From NCBI GenBank assembly GCA_937900725.1, contig CALCFP010000515.1:1-5488 (forward strand): a DNA stretch of 5,488 bases. Direction: 5' to 3'. The number at the start of each line of letters is the position of its first letter. The first letter of the stretch is position 1. This stretch comes from an uncultured Bacteroidota bacterium. Lineage in GTDB: Bacteria; Bacteroidota; Bacteroidia; Bacteroidales; SZUA-534. Position numbers and translations under genes: made by a program. The notes beneath the pieces were generated by a model. That model worked only from the letters and a program-made list of their open reading frames with translations, did no database searches and had not been told where the DNA came from. Of this stretch, positions 1 through 5,488 are shown one piece after another.

Positions 1-1
1 C

Positions 2-34
2 GACATACTGCGCCTGGAAAGCGACTTGTGAAAC
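2..34 (+). pseudogene. Upstream part of the sensor phosphatase reading frame, interrupted by TGA
   Basis: Reading the frame of the downstream phosphatase back to base 2 gives DILRLESDL, then TGA at 29-31, then NLSSLTVVELL. An ILR motif about 23 residues before the GAF QG(G/A) is what I recall of Bacteroidota proteins with a HAMP-GAF linker, and this spacing is kept across the stop. That suggests the frame is native on both sides and that a single base change (for example TCA to TGA), or a sequencing error, created the stop. It is too short to prove this from the window alone. Confidence 0.5.
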
Positions 35-2140
35 TTGTCGTCCCTTACAGTGGTAGAACTTCTCAAATACATCGACGTAATTCAAGGTGCATTCTACATA
101 TACAACGAAAACGACAACACACTTGAAAACACTGCGACATACGCATACAACCGTCGCAAGTACATCGACGCAAGATTTCAGGTTGGCGAAGGCCTGGTAG
201 GACAATGTGCATACGAGATGGACGTCATTTTCCGTCGCGAGATACCAGAAGATTTCGTAACCATCACTAGCGGCATATTGGGCGACCAAAAGCCGACTTC
301 ACTCCTGCTCGTTCCACTTATCACCGATGAAAAACTTCAAGGTGTTCTTGAATTCGCATCGCTCAAGGACGACATCAGCGAACTGAAAATCAGATTCATC
401 AAGGAATTGAGCGATATCATCGCACGTACAATCTTCAACTTGAAGGTAAATACCAGAACAGAAAAATTGCTGAAGGACGCACAGGAGATGACCGAAGAAC
501 TTCAGGAAAATGAAGAAGAACTTCGCCAGAATGCAGAAGAGATGCGTGCCACACACGAGGAATTGGAAAAGACCAACTCCGACCTTCAAACACAAATCCG
601 TGCCGTTGAAAACGCACAGAAACGCCAACACGCGCTTCTTGAAAACGCATCAGAAATCATCTCTATATATGATGAAGAGATGAAACTGAAATACATCAGT
701 CCATCCGTAGCAAACATCTACGGATACTCTATTCAGGAAATGATTGAAGGCAAGGACCTTGACCGTTTGACAGCAAAAGGCGTAAAGGAATTCACCGAAA
801 CATTCGGCAAACTTGTTGAAGACGCAAATTCAACAGCCACAATTCAATACACCTATATGAGAAAGGATGGTCAAAAGATATACATAGAGTCAACAGGACG
901 GAATCTACTTGACGACCCTGCCATCAATGGTTTGATTATCAATTCACGAGACATCACCGAACGCCGACGTGCAGAAAAGGAAGAGCGTATGAAGAGCAAG
1001 ATGCAGTCCTTGTCAGAAAACTCGCTCGACCTTATCATCCGAATAGGAACAAACGGACAGTTTTTCTATGCCAACCCTATGGTAAAGAACTTTACAGGCA
1101 TTGACCTTAACGATATAATAAACAAAAACCTTGATGATGTCGCATTAAACGATGCCATCAAGAATTTCCTTGAAGAAGCTTTAAAAATCGTCAAAGGCTC
1201 AAACCAAAAGCACGATGCCGAAGTGACTTTCCCGACAACTTTTGGCGACCGCATAATGCAAGTCAACGCCATTCCTGAATTCAGCGACGACACAAAGGAA
1301 TTGGAAACCATTTTGTTCGTGGCACATGACATTACAGAGCAAAAGATGGTTGAGATGGAAATTCAGGAAAAGAACAAAGCCATTACAGAAAGTATCAACT
1401 ACGCTAAACGCATTCAAACAGCCATTTTGCCAAACACTAAATACATACAGGAATACTTGCCAAAATCATTCATCTTCTACCGCCCCAAAGCAGTAGTTAG
1501 TGGTGATTTCCCGTGGTTCTTCAAGAAAGGCGACGACTTATTCATAGCCGTAGTCGACTGTACCGGACATGGTGTGCCAGGCGCACTGCTTTCATTCATC
1601 GGATACTTCACATTGAACAATGTTGTTGACCACTACGACAATATTGATGCGGGCGTAATACTCGACAAACTTCACGAAGGTGTTCGCACTACACTTAAGC
1701 AAGACCGGCTGGATACAGATGCTCGTGATGGCATGGACATAGCACTATGCAAAATAAACTTAAATAAAAATACACTAGAATTTGCAGGCGCACACAGACC
1801 ACTTTACTTATTGAAAGGCAATGAATTAATACAATATAAAGGGAGTCACAAGGCAATAGGTGGCATACCATTAGGGAAAAAAGCAGAAGAGAATTTTGAA
1901 AATCATTTAATAAATTTGGAGCCGAAAGACCGTGTGTTCTTTTTCTCCGATGGTTTGCCCGACCAAGTCAGTGGCGAAACAGGAAGGAAATATCAAGCAA
2001 GCCGCATTCGCGATTTGCTGATAGAACACTACGAATCTGAAATATTTGAATACGAGAATATTATATATGAAGATTTCTTGGCATTCAAAGGTGACTACAA
2101 ACAAGTCGATGATATATTATTGATAGGAATTGAATTTTAA
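35..2140 (+). CDS. GAF/PAS sensor SpoIIE-type PP2C protein phosphatase (SiaA-like), 5' end incomplete
   Basis: Predicted cytoplasmic sensor region fused to a metal-dependent Ser/Thr phosphatase, whose likely substrate is the SiaC-like protein two genes downstream. Seen domains, in residues of the 701-aa reading: GAF about 1-140 (QGAF, later VGEGLVGQ); Glu-rich coiled coil about 140-200; PAS about 200-310, ending in SRDITER; second PAS about 320-437, ending in HDITEQK; a linker helix; PP2C/SpoIIE about 465-701. All expected acidic metal motifs are present: SGDF (489-492), VDCTGHGVPGA (507-517), DGMD (565-568), SDG (638-640) and QVDDILLIG (690-698). One local oddity is Pro after SGDF, where relatives usually carry Tyr. 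The TTG at 35 has no ribosome-binding site and lies just after an in-frame TGA. Family-like sequence continues upstream, so the real protein is probably longer, perhaps with membrane or HAMP segments. First gene of the operon, 16 bases before the SiaB-like gene. Function is firm for the phosphatase class; the substrate is inferred from context. Confidence 0.9.
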   Translation: MSSLTVVELLKYIDVIQGAFYIYNENDNTLENTATYAYNRRKYIDARFQVGEGLVGQCAYEMDVIFRREIPEDFVTITSGILGDQKPTSLLLVPLITDEKLQGVLEFASLKDDISELKIRFIKELSDIIARTIFNLKVNTRTEKLLKDAQEMTEELQENEEELRQNAEEMRATHEELEKTNSDLQTQIRAVENAQKRQHALLENASEIISIYDEEMKLKYISPSVANIYGYSIQEMIEGKDLDRLTAKGVKEFTETFGKLVEDANSTATIQYTYMRKDGQKIYIESTGRNLLDDPAINGLIINSRDITERRRAEKEERMKSKMQSLSENSLDLIIRIGTNGQFFYANPMVKNFTGIDLNDIINKNLDDVALNDAIKNFLEEALKIVKGSNQKHDAEVTFPTTFGDRIMQVNAIPEFSDDTKELETILFVAHDITEQKMVEMEIQEKNKAITESINYAKRIQTAILPNTKYIQEYLPKSFIFYRPKAVVSGDFPWFFKKGDDLFIAVVDCTGHGVPGALLSFIGYFTLNNVVDHYDNIDAGVILDKLHEGVRTTLKQDRLDTDARDGMDIALCKINLNKNTLEFAGAHRPLYLLKGNELIQYKGSHKAIGGIPLGKKAEENFENHLINLEPKDRVFFFSDGLPDQVSGETGRKYQASRIRDLLIEHYESEIFEYENIIYEDFLAFKGDYKQVDDILLIGIEF

Positions 2141-2156
2141 TTAAAAAGACATAGCT

Positions 2157-2735
2157 ATGGATGGGAACAACAACTTTCTAGAATTTGTCTATAGTTTTGA
2201 CGAGTCAATGAAGAGCAAAGATGTAAAGCTCGTTTACAAAGGTGAAATAACCCACCAAGTAACAAAGGCTTTCACTTCTCTCACCGAAACCAATATGATG
2301 GTAGAGGAAGAATCTAATTCTGTACAAAAGAAGGTTTTCCACGTCATTGTTGAATTTCTGCAAAACATAAGCAAGCATGCTGACTATATGACTCCGGAAG
2401 AAGACCGAGAGGAAGGCAGTGGGGTTTTTCTCTTAAGCAAAGATGACGAAAACTATGTTGTCACTACAGGCAACATACTCAAGGCGCAAAAACAAGTTTC
2501 AATTGCTTCTGTTTTGGATAAAATAAACAGTTTGGACAAAGAAGGCTTGAAAGCCCTATACAAACAACAGATAAAGGAAGGCAGTCTTTCCGACAAAGGT
2601 GGTGCCGGCCTTGGATTCATTGACATTGCAAAAAAGACTGGAAATCCGTTGAATTATAAATTTGTTCCCATCAACGACGATTTTTCATTCTTTATCATAT
2701 CATCAACCATATCTAGAACACAAAATTTTGATTAA
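2157..2735 (+). CDS. SiaB-family protein kinase (DUF6272, GHKL-like fold)
   Basis: A 192-aa soluble protein, predicted to be the kinase that phosphorylates the SiaC-like protein encoded next, opposing the upstream PP2C phosphatase. In P. aeruginosa, SiaB phosphorylates SiaC on a threonine. Seen: an N-box-like helix VEFLQNISKHA (65-75) with E66 and N70, where GHKL enzymes bind Mg-ATP; VVTTGN (101-106) in the place of the G1 region; and a glycine-rich lid, KGGAGLGFIDIAKK (147-160), resembling the G2 box. There is no dimerisation/phospho-acceptor histidine domain, so it is not a classical histidine kinase; an anti-sigma-factor-type kinase is the nearest alternative. The ATG at 2157 is the first start after an in-frame TAA at 2142-2144. 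The upstream sequence is A-rich without a Shine-Dalgarno motif, as is usual in Bacteroidota. The gene lies between the phosphatase and SiaC genes with short gaps, which strongly supports one operon. Confidence 0.86.
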   Translation: MDGNNNFLEFVYSFDESMKSKDVKLVYKGEITHQVTKAFTSLTETNMMVEEESNSVQKKVFHVIVEFLQNISKHADYMTPEEDREEGSGVFLLSKDDENYVVTTGNILKAQKQVSIASVLDKINSLDKEGLKALYKQQIKEGSLSDKGGAGLGFIDIAKKTGNPLNYKFVPINDDFSFFIISSTISRTQNFD

Positions 2736-2753
2736 CATATAATAATAAGTACT

Positions 2754-3137
2754 ATGGAGGTTATAAAAATTGTTGGAACAGACGACACACCAAGCGTAAC
2801 CCTGGATGTTGCAAACGATATTTTTGAAATATCTGGACGTTCTCTGCCAGAAGATGTTGCTGTATTCTACGAGCCAATATTAGATTGGATTGACCGCTAT
2901 TCTGAAGAAGCTACCGGAAAGACCATATTTAACTTCAAATTGGTTTACTTCAACACCGCTTCATCAAAAATGATTTTGGACATTCTCCTAAAATTGGAAG
3001 AAATGCACGAAGCCGGCAAAGATGTGCTAATCAGATGGCACTACCCAGAAGACGACGAAGATATGGAAGAAGCAGGCGAAGAATATGCTGACATTGTCGA
3101 TGTTCCATTTGAACAAATAAGTTATTCTTTGGATTAA
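2754..3137 (+). CDS. SiaC-family regulatory phosphoprotein (DUF1987)
   Basis: A 127-aa soluble protein of the SiaC/DUF1987 family, acting as the phospho-switched adaptor of the partner-switch module. Seen: GRSLPEDVAVFYEPILDWI (28-46), a family hallmark; FKLVYFNTASSKMILDIL (61-78); and RWHYPEDDED (94-103) followed by a very acidic stretch to about 116. The YFNTASSK segment puts Thr at residue 68, matching the site (T68) reported as phosphorylated by SiaB and dephosphorylated by SiaA in P. aeruginosa SiaC, which is of nearly the same length. There, unphosphorylated SiaC binds and activates the diguanylate cyclase SiaD. No GGDEF gene is present here; the next gene is an ABC transporter subunit, which is the natural candidate partner (inference). 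The ATG at 2754 is the first start after the preceding gene's in-frame TAA (2733-2735). The protein appears complete and intact. Confidence 0.9.
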   Translation: MEVIKIVGTDDTPSVTLDVANDIFEISGRSLPEDVAVFYEPILDWIDRYSEEATGKTIFNFKLVYFNTASSKMILDILLKLEEMHEAGKDVLIRWHYPEDDEDMEEAGEEYADIVDVPFEQISYSLD

Positions 3138-3171
3138 TAAATCAGAAAGGTTTAACTCAAAAATCCTGTAG

Positions 3172-5316
3172 ATGAGTGAAGAGATTCTAAAAGCGTTAAT
3201 GCAACTCTTTGCGATTATCGCAAAGCAAGATGGCGGCGTAAAGGATAGCGAAATAGACTTTGTTGAGAACTTTCTTACATCACAATTAAGTTCCGACTTT
3301 GTCGAGGAGTATCTTGCCTTATTTTTCAAACACGTAGGCATAAAGGACCGAAACTCTCTACATGACAAATCAGATGATGAAGTCAAATTAACTTCAGTCA
3401 AGGACTCAGTAAAAATTCTTGGCATATGCAAAAAAATCAACAAGACACTTACTCAACAGCAAAAAGTTGTTGTTCTAGTGCGCTTGTTTGAACTGGTAGC
3501 TGCCGACAGACAGTTTACAGACCAGAGAATGGCCATTATAAACACTGCAGCAGAAGTATTTAACATATCACCTGAAGAATTTAAATCAACCGAAACATTT
3601 GTCGTAAAAGAGACTGTTGAAGAACTTGACATTCCAAACATTCTTATCATCAACGACAAGGAAATAAATCTTGAACAAGGAAAACACATACAGATTGAGG
3701 AACTTGACAAAGAACTTATCATTCTCCAAATCAAGAGTGTAGACCTTTACTTTACAAAGTATCTGGGACAGCACGAATTGGTGCTCAACGGATTACCAAT
3801 GAAAGGCAACAAGATTTACTTGTTTGCCAATGGCAGTGCAATCCGTTTTCCAAAAGGCAAACCAGTTTACTACAGCGATGTGGTTTCAAAATTCCTATCA
3901 GATATCACATCTGCAAAAATCACCTACAACGTCAACGACCTTGAATACCGATTCAAGAATGGTTCCGTAGGCTTGAGAAACATCAATTTGTCGGAAGAAC
4001 AAGGCAAATTGGTTGGCATAATGGGAGCCAGTGGTGCGGGCAAGACAACCCTTCTAAATGTATTGACCGGCAACGAGACCCCATCAAAAGGCGAGATACT
4101 GATTAATGGAATCAATCTTCATACAGAAAAAGACAAAATGGAGGGCGTCATCGGATACATTCCGCAAGACGACCTGCTTATTGAAGAGTTAACAGTATAC
4201 GAAAACCTATATTTCAACGCGAAGTTGTGTTTCAAGGACATGACGGACGAAGAAATAAAGGAAAGATGCGAAAAAACATTGGCAAACCTGGGACTGCTGG
4301 ACAGAAAGGACCTGAAGGTTGGTTCACCTTTGCATAAGACCATTAGTGGAGGACAGCGCAAACGACTAAATATAGCACTGGAACTTATAAGGGAGCCCCC
4401 TATCCTCTTTGTCGATGAGCCGACATCAGGCTTGTCGTCACGAGACTCCGAAAACGTGATGGACTTGCTTCGAGAGTTGGCAATGAAGGGAAAACTAGTG
4501 TTTGTGGTTATTCACCAACCATCTTCAGAAATCTACAAGATGTTCGACAAGATGGTCATTCTAGATACAGGTGGCTACCTCATCTATTATGGCAACCCAG
4601 TAGATGCCGTAAGTTATTTCAAACGAATAGATGGCCAATTAAATGCAGACCAAGGCGAATGCCCAACATGCGGTAATGTCAATCCGGAACTAATATTCAA
4701 TATCATTGACGCTCAAGTGGTGGACGAATTTGGCAAATACACCAACAAGAGAAAAGTCACACCAACTGAATGGGAAAAGAAACGAGAACTAAACATCATC
4801 TCACAAATAGAGCCAAAATTTCTTGAGAAGTATGCTGAAGAGCAAACCCGCATAGCACAAAGCGAAGAAGAGACGCAAGAAAAGACAAGGGCTTTTGAAA
4901 GACTTGAACTGAAATTCCACGAAAAGTTCAACGAATGTGTGGCAAAAATCAAGTTGAAAGACTTGCACGAAACGCCACCAAAATCTTTGGATATACCTGG
5001 TTGGTTCCAACAAGTAAAAATATATTTCAGACGCGACTTTTTGGCAAAAATCAGCAACCGCCAATATATCATTTTGAACATAATGGAGGCTCCTGCTTTA
5101 GGCTTGATTCTATCATTCCTAATCAGATACATTGCCGACCCGAACTCTAATGTTTACATATTCCGCGATAACGCGAACATTCCCATTTACATTTTCATGA
5201 GTTTGATTGTCGCCATGTTCCTTGGATTGATGGTAAGTGGAGAAGAAATATTCAAAGACCAAAAAATACTTAAGAGAGAGAAATTCTTGAACTTAAGCCG
5301 TTCGACAAGCTCCTGA
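3172..5316 (+). CDS. ABC-2 type transporter ATPase/permease with TerB-like N-terminus, 3'-truncated
   Basis: Half-size ABC transporter fusion, membrane-bound through its C-terminus, substrate unknown. Seen, in residues: TerB-like helical domain about 1-135; a beta-rich, FHA-like region about 155-240 (LNGLPMKGNKIYLFANGSAIR); ABC ATPase about 250-480 with Walker A GASGAGKT (285-292), Q-loop Q332, signature ISGGQ (391-395), Walker B ILFVDEP (411-417) and H-loop H448, all intact; ECPTCGNVNPE (496-506), a CPxCG motif seen in this subfamily; a charged, probably coiled-coil stretch about 530-605; then two hydrophobic membrane segments about 630-653 and 670-690. An in-frame TAG (3169-3171) directly before the ATG fixes the start at or after 3172. 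Family members are, from memory, about 1000 aa with several more membrane helices; here the match ends at FLNLSRS (705-711) and the rest is junction-derived TSS plus stop. The genuine gene therefore continues elsewhere. Its operon position behind the SiaABC-like genes suggests control by that switch. Confidence 0.88.
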   Translation: MSEEILKALMQLFAIIAKQDGGVKDSEIDFVENFLTSQLSSDFVEEYLALFFKHVGIKDRNSLHDKSDDEVKLTSVKDSVKILGICKKINKTLTQQQKVVVLVRLFELVAADRQFTDQRMAIINTAAEVFNISPEEFKSTETFVVKETVEELDIPNILIINDKEINLEQGKHIQIEELDKELIILQIKSVDLYFTKYLGQHELVLNGLPMKGNKIYLFANGSAIRFPKGKPVYYSDVVSKFLSDITSAKITYNVNDLEYRFKNGSVGLRNINLSEEQGKLVGIMGASGAGKTTLLNVLTGNETPSKGEILINGINLHTEKDKMEGVIGYIPQDDLLIEELTVYENLYFNAKLCFKDMTDEEIKERCEKTLANLGLLDRKDLKVGSPLHKTISGGQRKRLNIALELIREPPILFVDEPTSGLSSRDSENVMDLLRELAMKGKLVFVVIHQPSSEIYKMFDKMVILDTGGYLIYYGNPVDAVSYFKRIDGQLNADQGECPTCGNVNPELIFNIIDAQVVDEFGKYTNKRKVTPTEWEKKRELNIISQIEPKFLEKYAEEQTRIAQSEEETQEKTRAFERLELKFHEKFNECVAKIKLKDLHETPPKSLDIPGWFQQVKIYFRRDFLAKISNRQYIILNIMEAPALGLILSFLIRYIADPNSNVYIFRDNANIPIYIFMSLIVAMFLGLMVSGEEIFKDQKILKREKFLNLSRSTSS
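5289..5316. other. Probable chimeric or rearrangement junction inside the ABC gene
   Basis: The ABC reading frame follows its family through the codons for LNLSRS, ending near 5304, then gives three non-family residues and TGA (5314-5316). From about 5289 another frame, open to the window end, becomes the best coding candidate. The breakpoint therefore lies within about 5289-5305. No terminal inverted repeat, target duplication or integrase site is visible in the bases available, so an assembly or library chimera is at least as likely as a biological insertion. Confidence 0.65.
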
Positions 5317-5488
5317 CAAAAATCGCGGCAATCAACCAGGCCGAGATACATGATACATCTGTAATGTCATATCTCCGTGTGTTTAAGCTGATGGGTTTCA
5401 ATACACTGGGGGATGTGGAGAGAATGCTGAAGGAAGACAGCGACGACGCTTTCCAGCTGGCGATGCATCAGATTGGCAGCCGGGATAT
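5289..5488 (+). CDS. Fragment of an unrelated, unidentified protein, open at the right edge
   Basis: The frame starting with GAA at 5289 reads ELKPFDKLLTKIAAINQAEI and stays open to the window end (66 complete codons), continuing through MSYLRVFKLMGFNTLGDV and DDAFQLAMHQIGSRD. The other + frame and the reverse frames contain stops within this stretch. It is GC-richer than the operon and favours CTG, AAG and GTG, unlike the genes to its left. The predicted protein is mostly helical, with alternating hydrophobic and charged residues and no membrane segment. The fragment seems internal: no start codon with a ribosome-binding site is seen, and the frame runs off the edge. I do not recognise the family; a faint resemblance to helical regions of RelA/SpoT-type (p)ppGpp synthetases is only a guess. 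Confidence 0.5.

Noticed and set aside
481..590. Short GAAGAACTT-like DNA repeats
   Set aside because: They reflect Glu/Leu-rich coiled-coil coding with similar codons, not a separate repeat element.
3144..3150. AGAAAGG as a Shine-Dalgarno site for the ABC gene
   Set aside because: It lies 21 bases before the ATG, too far for normal spacing, and an in-frame TAG directly before the ATG excludes a closer upstream start.
2141..3171. Promoters or terminators in the gaps between the genes
   Set aside because: The gaps are only 16, 18 and 34 bases and show no hairpin with a T-run and no convincing Bacteroidota -33/-7 promoter pair; the genes are better read as one transcript.
3027..3443. 138-codon reverse-strand open frame
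   Set aside because: It overlaps the end of the SiaC-like gene and the start of the ABC gene, both with clear family motifs, and its translation shows no recognisable domain.
4713..5132. 139-codon reverse-strand open frame
   Set aside because: It is antisense to well-supported ABC transporter coding sequence and has the Ser/Phe-rich composition typical of a shadow frame.
29..5316. UGA recoding, because both gene edges carry an in-frame TGA
   Set aside because: There are no other in-frame TGA codons in over 5 kb of coding sequence, tryptophan is encoded by TGG, and reading through the TGA at 5314 gives no family-like sequence before the next stop.

Overview
The window looks like a chromosomal fragment from a Bacteroidota (Bacteroidales-type) bacterium. 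The coding sequence is moderately AT-rich, the gene gaps are short and A/T-rich with no clear Shine-Dalgarno sequences, and the protein architectures (a GAF/PAS/SpoIIE-type PP2C phosphatase, and a TerB-like plus ABC fusion with a CPxCG motif) are of a kind common in that phylum. This assignment is inferred from family style, not from a marker gene.

Bases 1 to about 5300 form one co-directional four-gene operon on the + strand with gaps of 16, 18 and 34 bases. (1) A multidomain sensor phosphatase (GAF, coiled coil, two PAS domains, PP2C/SpoIIE) that is SiaA-like in its catalytic part. (2) A small GHKL-fold protein of the SiaB family. (3) A SiaC-family (DUF1987) regulatory phosphoprotein with the predicted phospho-acceptor threonine at residue 68. 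(4) A large ABC-2 type transporter subunit with an N-terminal TerB-like helical domain, a degenerate FHA-like beta domain, a complete ABC ATPase and the beginning of the membrane domain.

The first three genes form a threonine-phosphorylation partner switch equivalent to SiaA/SiaB/SiaC of Pseudomonas aeruginosa. There the output is the diguanylate cyclase SiaD. Here that place is taken by an ABC transporter, so the most interesting idea in the window is a switch that controls a transporter instead of c-di-GMP synthesis.

Both edges are abnormal. At the left edge the sensor gene appears to be open from base 2, except for one in-frame TGA at 29-31, so the apparent TTG start at 35 is probably not the true start. 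At the right edge the ABC gene matches its family up to about base 5303 and then runs into unrelated sequence and a stop. The last ~185 bases have higher GC, different codon use and a different open frame. They look like a piece of an unrelated gene joined by an assembly chimera or a real rearrangement.
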